From contig BFEA01000061.1 in the NCBI GenBank assembly GCA_003427395.1, forward strand, positions 1,279,879-1,331,505: 51,627 nucleotides of DNA. Direction: 5' to 3'. Each line of letters starts with the position of its first letter. The first letter of the stretch is position 1. The position numbers were made by a program, and so were the translations under genes. The notes under the pieces were generated by a model. That model had not been told where the DNA came from, did not search any database, and was given only the letters and a program-made list of their open reading frames with translations. The DNA comes from Chara braunii (lineage: Eukaryota; Streptophyta; Charophyceae; Charales; Characeae). Below, piece by piece: positions 10,679-23,705 of the stretch.

Positions 10679-10837
10679 GTGACACACAGGGACACATTGC
10701 GCGGTGCTTTCTAACCTATTTCTGAACTTCTTAAATAAGTTAAAAGAACTTGAATATGAAGGAAGAGGTGTTGAAACTTGAAATCAATTGATCCAGGTTT
10801 GCTTTTTCTGCTATAATTATAGGATAAGAAAAAACAA

Positions 10838-11047
10838 GGGGTAAATACGCCGGAGTCACAAGAAAAGGAGTTATAATTGCACTAATGGGGCAAGATACAG
10901 TTTGCAATTTTGCACTTGGGACACCCTACACCTGGCCAGAAAGCTGGGTTGTATACATTGCCCGAACGGCAATTGCAAACTGTATCTTGGCCCATAGTGC
11001 AATTATAACTCGTTTTTTGTGACTCCCGCCGCATGCGTAGTTTCCCC
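10838..11047. repeat. Foldback MITE with arms of about 60 bp
   Basis: The left arm (GGAGTCACAAG, then GTTATAATTGCACTA, then AAGATACAGTTTGCAATT) is matched inverted by AATTGCAAACTGTATCTTGG, TAGTGCAATTATAAC and GTGACTCC on the right. The ends are GGGGTAAATACG and CGTAGTTTCCCC. Confidence 0.8.
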
Positions 11048-11237
11048 AAAACACAATTAAACTTAACAAATATAGATACGATTCGATAGTCAGCTGACTA
11101 GCTTTTGTCAAGAATTTGTTGCTCCAGTCAAAGTTTCTTAGCAGCTCACTTGCAATGGGTTCCTTCAACTTACTTGTTTATGAAGTTAGGATTTCCTCTT
11201 CGCTCTCTCGGCCCACAGCTGGATTAATATTATAATT

Positions 11238-11534
11238 ATGGGAAAAGTCATAAAAGCTCCCCGCCCCGCCAAGAAACCTTTGTATCCATTTCCCCCCCCC
11301 AAACAGAGGCAAAAGTGCCCCAGGTCCAAAATCACTTTTGGCGTCATTTTTTAACCCTGGCTGGCCGGTAAAGGCCGCTGGCCCGCTGTGTAAAAATGGC
11401 GGGAAAGTGTTTTGCAGGGGGTGCAAATATGACCCCCAAAGTGATTGTGGGGCCTGCGGCACCTTTTTCCCCGCTTGGGGGGGAAATGGATACAAAGCTT
11501 TGGTCGCGGGGGGGGAGGTTTATGACTTCTCCCT
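11238..11534. repeat. Full-length GGGAAAAG foldback MITE
   Basis: Both arms are complete: GGGAAAAGTCATAAAAGCTC near 11238 and, inverted, GAGGTTTATGACTTCTCCC at the right end. AAACCTTTGTATCCATTTCC lies in the left arm and GGAAATGGATACAAAGCTTT in the right. It is about 297 bp and is the best reference copy of the family in the window. Confidence 0.8.
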
Positions 11535-11801
11535 AATATAAATACACCCGTCGTTGTCCGTTAAATTTCCACTTGAAGCTGATCGCCACCGCTTCAATCA
11601 CTGCTGCAGTTCTTTGCAGACAGCCCAATCTTTTTCTCTAGGACTTGTGTTCCTCATTTTTCTAATGGGATGCAGGATCTACAGGATCTCTCTCCCCTTC
11701 CAAATCACCCATAGGGGCATTGGGTCACTTTGAAATCCCTGATAATGCCATACCATAGTAGTCTTTCGGGCTTAATACGCAGATGAGAGGGTAAGTTAGT
11801 C

Positions 11802-11922
11802 CTACCGTCTTCCCCCGAACATAACTCACCCTGAAAATGAATGTATACACGCTATACTTCCGGCTCGGTACGGCCATAATCAGGGTGCTCAGTGTTCGAG
11901 GGGAAAGACGGACCCACGGTAG
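11802..11922. repeat. Foldback MITE, CTACCGTCTTC family
   Basis: The left end CTACCGTCTTCCCCCGAAC is matched inverted by GTTCGAGGGGAAAGACGG and CGGTAG at the right. A related fragment with CTGTCTTCC...CGAACACAAC begins at about 12111, after an A-run and (TAA)n (about 12020-12074). An (ATC)n run lies at 12197-12224. Confidence 0.65.
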
Positions 11923-12045
11923 AAGAATTCAGGTTGCCTGCTCAGGAAAAACCGGAGCTCAAATAATCGAGACCATCATGATGATAGTTCATTTGTGCTA
12001 GGTCAATATAATGTTGAATGAAAAAAAAAAAAAAAAAAAAAAAAA

Positions 12046-12076
<31 letters not shown>

Positions 12077-12782
12077 TTGAATATTTTGTAGCCTCTTTGA
12101 CAAACCACTACTGTCTTCCCCCCCCGAACACAACGCACCCTCATTATGAATGTATAGAGGCTAGGTTTCCGGTCCGATGCACTAAAAAATGAGGGTCATC
12201 ATCATCATCATCATCATCATCATCAAGATGGTAGTAGGCAATGATAGATATCTTGATTACTATAATTATCTTTGTTTCTGACTTGGGGCGTTTTTTCAAC
12301 TTTTTTCGCTTTCGATTATTGGCTGGCCGCGGACATCTCACGCATTCATATTGCGCTGCACACCACTCAAAATCTATTTATAGTAAGACAGCAGGGAATT
12401 GCAAGGAACTGTTGCCGCTCTGCGGTTGGACTTGACAAAAACGGGGCCATATTTTTCTTGCAAACGTGCCCAATTCCAGAGAGAAATTATTCGTGGAACC
12501 ACCACGATCGAAATCATGTGGACAATTTTTCCAGCATAATTATACCAATGTTCAAGGGCCTGTTTAAAAAAAAAAAAAAAAAAAAAAAAGTTCATTCCAA
12601 TACCATCAATGACATTTGCTTTACTTAGTTTACTATATTTCATGTATGAGGACCATGAGGTAGTGGATCCTGGTGGCCTGCACAGTGCGTATATATACTA
12701 CCTCTGAAGATCGTAATCTCCATAATTTACCGTGTCTGTCTGTATCGTCTCGGTTACAGCAGTGTCCTGTCGGTTCTCTGGC

Positions 12783-12884
12783 TCTACCGTCTTCACCCGA
12801 TTAGAACGCTCGGTCATTATCGCCGTATCTGGACTGACAATTACACCAAATACGGCTATAAGACCCGTCCGGTGAACACGGTAG
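12783..12884. repeat. Foldback MITE, CTACCGTCTTC family
   Basis: CTACCGTCTTCACCCG at the left and CGGTGAACACGGTAG at the right. The inner inverted parts are ATCGCCGTATCTGG and CCAAATACGGCTAT. The sequence between 12225 and 12783 is AT-rich and anonymous, with an A-run at 12566-12588 and no gene. Confidence 0.65.
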
Positions 12885-12983
12885 TCTTATTCTGGAGGTT
12901 GATATTGCGCAAGTGATCCACTGGCAGGCATCCAGATCCTCATGGCTGCCCTTCTGCAACTGGCACTGCTTTTACTAAATGGT

Positions 12984-13137
12984 CCTCAACTAGTCCTGGA
13001 CTCCTTGAGTCCCTGGGACCAGTGGACCTAGTCCAGGAGTCCCTGGGACCAGGACCAGGAGTCCCTGGGGCCAGGAATCCCTGGGACCAGGACCAGGAGT
13101 CCCTGGGACCAGGAGTCCGTGGGACCAGTGGACCACG
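12984..13137. repeat. Minisatellite of GGGACCAGGAGTCCCT-type units
   Basis: Variants of GGACCAGGAGTCCCTGGGAC are repeated about eight to nine times. Each unit is nearly self-complementary (GGGACC.GGAGTCCC), so the array can fold on itself. Confidence 0.85.
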
Positions 13138-13685
13138 GCCATGTTTTCTATTCCCGGACATTCACATCACAAGTGTCAAACCGGGTGACAATGAACCTGG
13201 TCATAAAAACTTAACTATTGATCCCCAGCTCTGAAGTGGCATTTCATGTCAGAATCTACTGGCCTGGAAGGAATTAGTGCTTGCACCTGACCGGATAGGC
13301 GGATTTATTTGCTGTCAGTGAAATGTTAACTTGAAGTGCCTAGTATCTGGTCAAGTGGAGGAACTATTGACTTGTTTTGAGTATTATGTCCCGCCTGGGC
13401 CCTGAGTAGCTCTTGAACTTTCTATCTTCAAGTTGTTCCCTTCTCTCAAGTCTCACGTCACTAATGAAGTGAACTCAATCCTTCTCCGGGAGAGGTCATA
13501 CACCACTACTGTACTACTCCCTAATCTGGTGAAATAATTATAAAAGTAAATTGACTGTATACATGATCCTATGGCCGCAATAGCATTTTCTTTTTGTTTG
13601 CTTTTCCTTTGCCGCACCTTCGGCCTCTCACTCACTCGAAGACTGGAAGTTAGGAACTCTAAAGCAAGTACAATAGCGATCCATA

Positions 13686-13689
<4 letters not shown>

Positions 13690-13753
<64 letters not shown>

Positions 13754-13857
13754 CGTCTGCCTCTGCCTGTTGCTTGACTTTGCTTCTTTGCTTATTATAC
13801 ACTGCGTGCGTATCGTGCATGAATGATTATATTAGGAACGATTGACAAAGTGACGTC

Positions 13858-13931
<74 letters not shown>
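13690..13931. repeat. (CT)n and (CAA)n microsatellites
   Basis: (CT)n at 13690-13751 and (CAA)n at 13858-13931, separated by anonymous sequence. Between 13138 and 13690 I see no gene. Confidence 0.95.
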
Positions 13932-15814
13932 AGACAAGGACGCACAACACTATGATCTAATTCGGAGAATCACTCTCTACGCGCACATCATCATGGCTCA
14001 GTGTGGATTGTGTGGATCAAACAGACGGGAACGGAAATCGATCTCGTCTCAGTGTGCAGTGGTTGGCCCCTCCCACCAGCCAACCATTCCCCCACAATGC
14101 TCCTGATTAAGGGAATTTCAAAGGTACTGCTGAAGGGATGCTGGTACTGTTGGAACCGCTGTCAAACACACCTATTACCTAACGCCACGGTCGCTTGATT
14201 CAGGGATGCTGGACCTTCCCAAGTGTGTACATTTGGATTTAAAGGAAAGCAAGTTTAAGCAACGACTTGGGAAAGCGATTTCTTAGCAAGGCTATGTCAA
14301 GGTGGGAGGAAAGACACAATGGCATGGCATGCATAGTTCGCTAAGTTGGGTTCAACTCGAGCTCTGTACTCTTTCGAAGTGTTTCATGGAAATAATCCTG
14401 TGAATGCCCTATTCTAAGTCTATAGATTAATTATAGGTCTAAGGTCTGTGCTTGCTGGCATTGTATTCACTGAGCACTGCTCTAGTCCCCCGATTGATAT
14501 TTGATCCTGCCAATCACCACCCAATATCAATGACATTGTGTGGAATGCACGACATTGTCTGGTGTGGGAAAAAGACAAAGCAGGTATAAATTTTTGGTGG
14601 CTCAAGTACCCGGGTAGAGGTAGATGTGCCGGCACTGCCAGGTACTCGAGGCCGCGCAGAAGAAGACAAAGTTGGAATTTTTAGATGGCTTGTAGTTGTA
14701 GGCTAGGTCTAGGCAGGTACCAGTCCAACCAGTCTGAGTCGACGCGACTCTACGGCATGTACGGGCAATTTTATCAGAGTCTGCAATCATGATGTTTCCC
14801 TCCAAATGAGGTATCTATCGGCTGCTTGGAGGCCGCGCGGCCTCGGCCTAGGAAGTCACTCTCCAGACTCGGAGGAGTGAAGTGCTCCTCCTCATTGTCC
14901 AAGAGTAGCTAAGTGATCCTCCTCATTGTCGAATTTGTCGGTGTGCAAGCTTGGCAACACAGTGGCAGTGGTTGGAGCGCTGGCTGGAGCAGAGCTAGCA
15001 CACAGAGCACTGCTGCTGGGGAAGAAGGAGCAAGGACCGAGACAGGAGGTCGGACTCCCGGAAAACAAGGACTAGGAAGGGGGAGCGCCAGAGGTACTTA
15101 CCTGGCTATGGTGGTTGGCACTGGTTGCCATCTCGATCACCTTGGTGGCAATGGCAGGCGCTGCAGCAGGAAGGCCCTAGTGGGGTAGAGCTACAGCAAG
15201 AAGCTTCGAGGCAGAGTCAGGCATGGCGGCCTGAGCTGGAGCAGCCATAGCTGGTTTGCGTTGTCCTCTCCACAGAAGGGCAATGCCCTGGTTGTCAGCC
15301 ATAGCCTCGGCCTTGGAGGAAGCAGGGAGAAGGGTGGCCATGGCTATGGTCGACCTCATATGATACCTGCAGTAGAAGAGGGAGTTGGACATTGATTCTG
15401 GTTCAGCCATTCAACATTATTATTATTATTTCTTGTTTGAATAAGAGGGGAGGAGATAAGGAGGAGGAGAGTGGTTGGCGAAGAATCAGGGCATTATCAT
15501 TGATCTATGCTGCTGTACATCATCTTCTTCTTCTTTCTTTCTTCTTCTACTTCTTTCCCCCTCTCTCCTCTCAAGTTCATTCTTTTCTTTTTGCAATTGG
15601 ACGGCATTGTGCTTTCTCATTGATGCGTACTTCGAATGTGGCCAGGATCGTAACAGTCTTGTTGGCATGGGCTTCTTCATGAGTCCACAAGTAACAAAGA
15701 GTGAGAGGAATAGTACTCAGTGATCATGATGGAGTCATGGACTACCCTCATATACATGGATGAAAATTATGGAATGCACACATTTCGTGATATCAGGTTG
15801 AACTTCCCCATATT
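13932..15814. other. Intergenic; no gene recognised
   Basis: Contains a perfect 16-bp palindrome GAGGCCGCGCGGCCTC at 14829-14844 and a short duplication of TCCTCCTCATTGTC (about 14885 and 14918). Two open frames (14913-15188 plus, 15177-15410 minus) have Gly/Ala/Ser-rich predicted products without any domain I recognise. Confidence 0.5.
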
Positions 15815-15989
15815 AGATAGAACATCAGGCCTGTGTATTTTTCAAAATTCTGAAGCAGGTGGTCATCTTCTCTCTTTGCAACTGGGAGACATCATATAGA
15901 GACAGTAGAGTTGGCATTTATCTTGGGAGGGTGGGAAGAATGGAAAGATTTCAGAATTTTGAAAAATACACAGGCTTGCTGTTCTATCT
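15815..15989. repeat. Foldback MITE with arms of about 40 bp
   Basis: AGATAGAACA and CCTGTGTATTTTTCAAAATT at the left are matched inverted by AATTTTGAAAAATACACAGG and TGTTCTATCT at the right. It is followed directly by an 8-bp tandem repeat (CGTAACTC variants, five units, about 15989-16031) and an inverted ACAGAGTTACAGAG. Confidence 0.8.
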
Positions 15990-16031
15990 CCGTAACTCCG
16001 TAACTCTGTAACTCCATAACTCCGTAACTCT

Positions 16032-17491
<1,460 letters not shown>

Positions 17492-17514
17492 GTAAGTGGA
17501 CAAACCACTTAATA

Positions 17515-17899
17515 AGAGAACGATGGACAAAACATCTGAACATAGATGCACAAAGTATAAAGAATTTCAAATTCTTTAATAAACTTAAAAAACGACCAGC
17601 TAAATTTTCCTCCTTACAATGCCAAATTCTTCACCGTTGCTTACCAACTAATGATTGGCTCATAGATCATACCAATCTGGAGCAACGTGGTCTGGCGCTT
17701 CCATAGTGTAAAGCATGTTTTACTGTCTTCCCATGACTATCACAACATCAACACACCACATTTACCGTTAGCTGGTTCAACAATGGCCTAATACAGCTCA
17801 AAGATCGTGCTAAAACGTTTCCAACGAACTATGCCAGATAATGTAGAATAATCATGGTTGAATGATTAAACGACCTGCATGAATGAGGTATACATATAC

Positions 17900-17973
<74 letters not shown>

Positions 17974-18425
17974 GATAGATAGATAGAGATAAATAAATAG
18001 ATAGATAGATAAATAGATAGATAGAGAAGATCAGAGAAACAATAGAGCATGATCTGTTTATTCAATGCCCAGGAACGATTCTAATTTGGAGAAGATGGGA
18101 TTGTGTGTGGAGGAGGTTGACGGGCATTAACTGGCCATGGGATTGGAAAGCCATTCTCCTGGGCCAATGGGTACCACTACAAACACAATCATCAGAATTC
18201 CGGACAAATACTTTTGACATAGGAAGAAAAGTCATTCTATGGGCTCTGTGGTACAAAAGATGTGTACATGAAAGAGAAGATGTAAGACTAGAAGGAAAGG
18301 AACCTGCCGATTTAATTGTTCAGTTTGTACAGACAGAAGTGCGGGCACAACGGTTAAAGGTGAGATCCAAAATACAACTGTTCCACCAGAAAAAAAGACA
18401 TTATCAATTATATTCAAAAATTTAA
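17515..18425 (+). pseudogene. LINE ORF2 C-terminal fragment (copy C) split by (GATA)n
   Basis: The frame through 17530-17700 reads FSSLQCQILHRCLPTNDWLI and then GLALP-CKAC. This resembles the start of a zf-RVT domain (CX2C). After the microsatellite, IEHDLFIQCPGTILIWRRW and later DIGRKVILWALWYKRCVHER continue it. The copy is broken by stops and by the inserted tract. It is a different LINE subfamily from copies A and B. Confidence 0.65.
17901..18028. repeat. (GATA)n microsatellite
   Basis: GATA repeats with a few GATAAATA interruptions, inside the LINE fragment. Confidence 0.95.
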
Positions 18426-18481
18426 TCAAAAATGGCTGGGGGGATCTGAAGGAGAAAGCTTGGGAGAAGTGAAATGGCCCG

Positions 18482-18713
18482 NAGGGGAAGAACAGGGGGA
18501 ATCCCTGAAGAGGGACAACCATCTGTACTTCAAGGACTGGTTTTCACTTCCATCAGGAGCCTCACTCAGATCTTCGGATTGCTTCCCTGACCCCTTCCCG
18601 CCCTCGAATCTGGCCTTAGTAGATTTGCATTGNTATGCCTTGTAATAGGGTTAAATAGTTTCTTTTGCTTATTAGTGAGCAAAGATTAGGTGGGAGTGAT
18701 GCTAGCTTTGGAN
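18482..18713. other. Three single ambiguous bases
   Basis: N at 18482, 18633 and 18713. They mark uncertain consensus or scaffold joins. Anonymous sequence surrounds them, with no gene. Confidence 0.8.
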
Positions 18714-18809
18714 GAAGTATCTGGCGGCCTAAGCCTAGGCTGAAGAGGCAGATCCTACTCTCTGAGTACTGTATTTAAAGTCATGGACTGGATTAAGATG
18801 TACGTGGGA

Positions 18810-18905
18810 TGCTGGACCCGGTTTCCAGCAGGTGCAGCTCCCCACCAATAGAATGGAGCCAGCAGCTGGGTTACTAGTGGTGGATGCTCGTATCACCTCC
18901 ACTAG

Positions 18906-18939
<34 letters not shown>
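18810..18939 (+). repeat. SINE-like retroposon with poly(A) tail
   Basis: Contains the inverted core of the CCATCTATTGGTGGGGA family (GCTCCCCACCAATAG), then GGTTACTAGTGGTGGATGC, and ends in an A-run at 18905-18939. Long A-, C- and A-runs continue to 19045 and may be assembly-sensitive. Confidence 0.6.
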
Positions 18940-18945
<6 letters not shown>

Positions 18946-19011
18946 AATAACAATTTTTTTTTACCAAAAAAAAAAAAAAAAAAAAACCAAAAAAAAAAAA
19001 AAAACCCCCCC

Positions 19012-19047
<36 letters not shown>

Positions 19048-19214
19048 AGGAGCCTGAAGAGTCGTGAAGACTTAGTGTGCAACTTTCTCATCTGTCCAGA
19101 GTCCAAAGCCTACTAGTAGATAATCACCATGGGGCCCATGATGGGGCATCTTAAAGTTTTCCTTCCTGCATTTTCATTTATAAAGAAATTCACTTTTTGA
19201 ATATTAAGTTTTTG

Positions 19215-19373
19215 TTAAACCACTAGTAGTCCCTAAAGTCACGCCTGTTAACAAGCCACAATTTTAGGAAACGTGCGGGCCACGACAGGAGCGCCCAAAT
19301 TCATCCAACTAGAAGCATTTGTACTCTATTTTTTTCCCGTGGCCGATAGCTGGGCCAAGTACTGCTGGTTTAA
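19215..19373. repeat. MITE flanked by TTAA
   Basis: TTAA, then ACCACTAGTAG at the left, and AAGTACTGCTGGT followed by TTAA at the right. The interior has GGCCGATAGCTGGGCCAAGT. Family members are at 29426-29582 and 43372-43683 (nested pair), with remnants at about 24578 and 24795. Repeated TTAA flanks suggest a TTAA target duplication. Confidence 0.75.
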
Positions 19374-20705
19374 TAAGAATGGAAACCAGCTCTGTCCCTT
19401 TCATCAGCTCCACACTCAATGCTTCCTTTCATTAATATGGTCAAGGGACCCTTTTTTTTTTTTTTTTTTTTATTTTGTTAAGGGGCCTTTTTTTTTTTTT
19501 TTTTTTTTTTTTTTGAAATAAGGCCCTTGTGCAAGACCTCTATCCTGGTGGTGGTAGGAGAACCACCGGGATTCTGAGACAGCAGCATTGATTACTTCCT
19601 TTTCCAGGAACGTCAAGGATGCACTACCTTTGTACCCCTGTTTCCTTTCACCCTTTCTTGAAAAAAATAAAAATTAAAATAAAAATTAAAAAAAAAATAA
19701 AAATAAAAAATAAAACCCTTCTATTCTGGGGAGTACCAGTCCCGTTGCTTATCACTGGCAACCAAAAGGAACACGAATATTATGGAGAAATAGATGGGAG
19801 ACAGGAAAGGAAAAAGTTCGAGAAAAAGTTCGGGGGCGAGGAGCGGACGCACCCGGGCAATCGGGAGATTCCCCTTGGTACCCAGTCATTGCCTGGCAAG
19901 TCCACCCTCGTCCCTGTCTCTTTCTAGCCCATAACTTTGGGATTAATTCTTGTCCCCTCATTGGCAATACTTCCTGTTAAACCCAATTCTGGGAAAATTG
20001 GAAAATCAGTCCGAATAATGAAACACTCCCCTTGCGAAAGGAGATCACAGTATCTAGCTGATGTGGCGCAGTCCCACCGGGGCGCGGGCAACTCAAGAGT
20101 GCTAGGCTTGTGCTGGGCGTATTGTATGCCGAGTGGGGCAGCGGGCCAGAATGGTGGTGACGCGGGAGCAGTGGGCGACGTTGGGCGATGGCGCGAAGCG
20201 GTTGGCGCGTTCGCGGCAAGGTGGATGGGCGACCTTAATCATTGGTGGGGGACGAGGTTGGGCCGGGAGGGTTAGTAAAGCGGCCTGGAGGTGAGTGGGA
20301 TGATGGAGGGGCAGCATGGTGGGTACTTCATTGTTGGGTAAGGTGGAGGGATGGATTGGTCGTGGAGGTAGGGTTATGGATGTAGGGTGCCTTCCCCTTT
20401 CCTCAATAGGGTAGTAGTAGAATTATGAAAGCTTGAAACCCCCTGTGGCGACTTGCTAACAGGTTTGGTGAGGTGAGGCCACACTGTCTTTTCTTTATTC
20501 CTGGGGGATCGAAGATGGCCGAGTATGTTTTCGGTGCTAGTGTCGCTTTTGAGCCTAAGACTAGTATGTTCTGTTTGAACGCCATGAACGCGCATCCGCG
20601 TTCAAATTCGCATTTGAACTCGGAATCGAATTCGCGTTCAATCTTTTCTTAAGTTTTGTTTAATTATATATTTTTTTAATTTTTAGAGCCCATTTACAAG
20701 CCCTC
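19374..20705. other. Homopolymer runs and anonymous GC-rich sequence
   Basis: Holds T-runs (19451-19470, 19489-19514) and A-rich sequence (19660-19715). The GC-rich stretch at 19936-20340 has an open frame of 112 codons without a domain. GCGTTCAAATTCG-type inverted motifs lie at 20590-20640. No gene called. Confidence 0.45.
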
Positions 20706-20803
20706 TATCCCAGTGTTGGTGAGAGAACCACTAGGATTAAGGATTTGATAGTCGGGTTGCTCCATCTATTGGTGGGGATCGACACCTGCTGAAAACCAGG
20801 TCC
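20706..20803. repeat. SINE-like repeat copies
   Basis: CCCTCTATCCCAGTGTTGGTG with GAGAACCACTAGGATT resembles 19536-19577. The CCATCTATTGGTGGGGA core follows at 20763. (CT)n at 20809-20855 runs into the gap. Confidence 0.55.
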
Positions 20804-20806
20804 ACC

Positions 20807-20855
<49 letters not shown>

Positions 20856-20875
20856 NNNNNNNNNNNNNNNNNNNN
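20856..20875. other. 20-N assembly gap
   Basis: Twenty Ns between (CT)n and a T-run, so repeat-caused. Confidence 0.99.
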
Positions 20876-21699
20876 TTTTTTTTTTTTTGTTTCCAGTCCG
20901 GGGAGGCCGACACAATTCCCAGGGAACCTAACCCCAGCCCTCCGGCCCCTCCCCCCTCCTCCCACCCTCCCTGCGGGTCCTCCTGGAATTGAACTCCGCG
21001 TGCAAGTGCGTTCATTGAACGGAGTTCAATTCCGTTCAATTTCTGAACGGAAAGTCGCGGTCAAAAAAAAAAAAAAAAAAAAAGGAAAAGTCGCGGTCAA
21101 TGAACGCGTGGTTTCATAGGCCTAAGAGGTTAGCAGTGGGAGGAGGTGTGTTCCTCTTCCCCCTGAAGATGGAGGGGTAGGGTTTGACAAGGATAAGGTA
21201 AATTGGTGGGATGAGGAACTGGGGGAGGCGGGGTATCATGGTGGATAGCTCAACTGGTGGGATTTTACTGCGGCTGTGTTTTTTTCATGTGATCGACTGC
21301 CTATCTTACAATTTTATACTTATAAATAATTCCCGCATGGATTTACTCTATGAAATCTTGCTTTAACATCTCTTGATCGTAAATCCTTATTTGGTTTGCT
21401 TGGATTTTACTCTGTGGTGTTTTGATTTCTAGTCATCCTTGATTTTTAGTTTCGGTTTCAAGATTTTTTTTTTTTTTTAATGGGAACAAGGCTCGAATCT
21501 ATTCGTGGGCTATGAACTGTTCTTTTTCTTCAATCTTATATTAAATTTCGAATAACTACGTTTCCATTACAATTGGAAATTAATTCACTTTGAGCTTCTC
21601 TGTCAACTTTCTGGATCTTCAGTTCGAAAATCAGAATATAATTCATTCTGGTGACAAATTAGATCGCCTTGATTGTAACCGCAATTAGCTGACAGTCTG
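20876..21699. other. Anonymous; no gene recognised
   Basis: Includes GAACGGAGTTCAATTCCGTTC-type inverted motifs (about 21015-21045), an A-run (21064-21083) and an AT-rich block (21290-21700) that looks like a non-coding leader or intron. Nothing codes. Confidence 0.45.
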
Positions 21700-22651
21700 A
21701 TTGTTTTCGATTGCAATGGTCCAGGAGTGTTTCTCCCACAGCAGGTTGAGAGTCACTGCCATTTGCGGTGGGACAGGGGGTGGGGGGAACTTCGGCCTCG
21801 CAATAATAGTATACCTTATGGGGGATCATGGTGTATTATTTAGAAGGTACGAGGTGAGTGAAGGGGCGTGTGGCTATTGGGAGTTGTCGAGGGAGGACGG
21901 CACTCTCTGCCGTCAGAACAAGGCTGGTCGGGTTCGGTACTGGGGAGGCTTGTGTTGCTCTGTAACCCTAGCAGTGGGGGGTATGAGATCAGTTGAGTTC
22001 TGGTACGAGGATTCGGACTGAATGCTTGGTTTTATGATGTTTTTTCGATTGCCGAAGGGGGCTTAGGGGAGGGTTGAACTGTAGGAGGTTTCAGTTAGGG
22101 TCTTCTGCTTCCAGGATTGGATGGTGTTTGTCTAGATCATGGGAAACTCTCGAGAATTGTAGTCCTTAAGGTTTTGTCATAAAAGGTGTTTCGTAGAATT
22201 GGAGATTGCTTGATTGGCCACTTCGCCGAAGCCGGGTAATGACCCTGGAATTTCAAACGACATTGTGTTCTACTTTGCGACTGCGTGGACTACTTCTATT
22301 CTTCTTCTTCGAACTAATATGTGGTCGAAGAGGTCGGCTCGTCGGACTTGAAGGAAGATGAAGAGTTGAAGTCTGCTTTTAACCATTATGCGATTCCGTG
22401 AGGTTGCTTGCCTGCTGTTTTTTTTTTTTTTTTTAATCTTCCAAACTATGTGGTGGAGGAGGTCTGCTCGTCGGGAGATGATGAAGAGTAGAGGGGTTGG
22501 TTGTAGGGAAGTGGGAGGATGGTTTCTTAATTTTCGCAGCTTGTTCAAAAAAAGAGGTTTTCTCATAGGTCCTGGTATTTCAGTGCTTGTTGTAATTTCA
22601 AATGGGACGCTGGGCTCGGTGCCCAGCACGTGCTGCTCCCAAAAAAAAAAA
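21700..22651 (+). repeat. Unclassified poly(A)-tailed repeat family, copy 1
   Basis: Contains AGGCTGGTCGGGTTCGGTAC, then TGCTCTGTAACCCTAGCAG (about 21920-21975), and GCCGAAGCCGGGTAATGACC (22224). It ends with GCCCAGCACGTGCTGCTCCC followed by an A-run (22640-22651). The same motifs in the same order occur at 33165-34845. No encoded protein is recognised. Confidence 0.6.
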
Positions 22652-22771
22652 ATTAAAAAAAATCAAAATCTTTTTCAGTCCACTGTACCTGTTGTTAACT
22701 GTCAGAAAAGGCGGTAGGACCTCGAACACGGGGCCGCTGTATTTGATAGTTTATCAGACAGTTCTCAGAAC

Positions 22772-22941
22772 TTGTCTATGTAAACCCTAAACCCTAAACC
22801 CTAACCCCTCACGCTGAATTCGTGCTGTATGAAATATCTGTGAAGTCCTGGTCTGGAGAGTCATCCTGATGCATCAGCTTGTGAGATTCGCGAGTGAGGG
22901 GTTAGGGTTTAGGGTTTAGGGTTTAGGGTTTAGATAGACAA
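22772..22941. repeat. Foldback element with telomere-repeat arms
   Basis: The left arm is TTGTCTAT, then TAAACCC repeats (three units), then CTAACCCCTCAC (to 22812). The right arm is GTGAGGGGTTAG (22894), then GGTTTAG repeats (four units), then ATAGACAA (to 22941). The arms are inverted copies that differ by one repeat unit and one base. An 81-bp non-telomeric core lies between. Confidence 0.85.
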
Positions 22942-23556
22942 TATCTCAATCTGACCCCCCTTCAATCACGCTGCTGCCCTGCCTTTTTTGGATAGTACTT
23001 CTTTTCCGTCGGGAGGCTGCTTCCCGGATCTGGGAGGGACCTGTGTTTCAATACTGCCTTTTTGCTTTCAAGAAAAAGAGAGGGAGCACGCCTTGAGATA
23101 AATGGACAGCCCCTGGTAATTTAGAATCTATTCATCCCATTCCGTCCGGATTCGAACTTGGGGCCGTATTTCAACAGTTCACAAGTGTTCTAACTGAGCT
23201 AGCCCTGTTGGTGGAAGGAATCCGATCTGTTTTAGCTCCCTTTGCTGCTACATTTCTTCTTCTCCCTATCCTCTCTGTTCTGCCGTCCCTCTGGTGTCCC
23301 CAGATACAAAAACTACCCATGCTGATGATAAAGGCAAGAAGACTTTCCAGCCAAGTCTCATTAATTGATCATAACGATATCGTGGAAATGCTGCACGAAC
23401 CCAAATATATAAAAACAGAAAGCCTTCGGCCTTTATACTGAACCAACTGGAGACTGATCCTTGAGATGTAACTTGCCCCCCTCAACTTCCGCCAGCAGCG
23501 CCAGGAAGCCTTCAAGTTGCACCAGTAGCCGCTCATGTTCAAGCCTTCGGAAGATT

Positions 23557-23625
<69 letters not shown>

Positions 23626-23705
23626 GGTTCCTCTCTTTTGTCTGAATGCTTGAGAGTCCACTGGATGCACTGGCTGGGTAATGTCCTTACCTACGTTCTT
23701 GCAGT
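22942..23705. other. SINE copy and a long T-run; no gene
   Basis: Holds the second tRNA-derived SINE and an uninterrupted T-run of more than 60 bases (about 23559-23624). An open frame at 23208-23441 has no domain. Confidence 0.6.
23148..23215 (-). repeat. tRNA-derived SINE head (copy 2)
   Basis: On the minus strand, CTAGCTCAGTTAGA (box A, 23189-23202) and GTTCGAATCC (box B, 23148-23157) recur with the spacing seen at 1500-1575. CCCCTGGTAATTTAGAAT in the flank matches the flank of copy 1 (CCCCAGGTAATTCAGAAT), so the SINE body extends beyond the tRNA part. Confidence 0.65.

Noticed and set aside
12984-13137. CRISPR array
   Set aside because: Units are contiguous and variable without unique spacers, and the host is eukaryotic.
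22781-22933. Head-to-head telomere fusion scar
   Set aside because: The repeats point outward (CCCTAAA left, TTTAGGG right) and are part of a longer inverted repeat, so a simple fusion does not fit.
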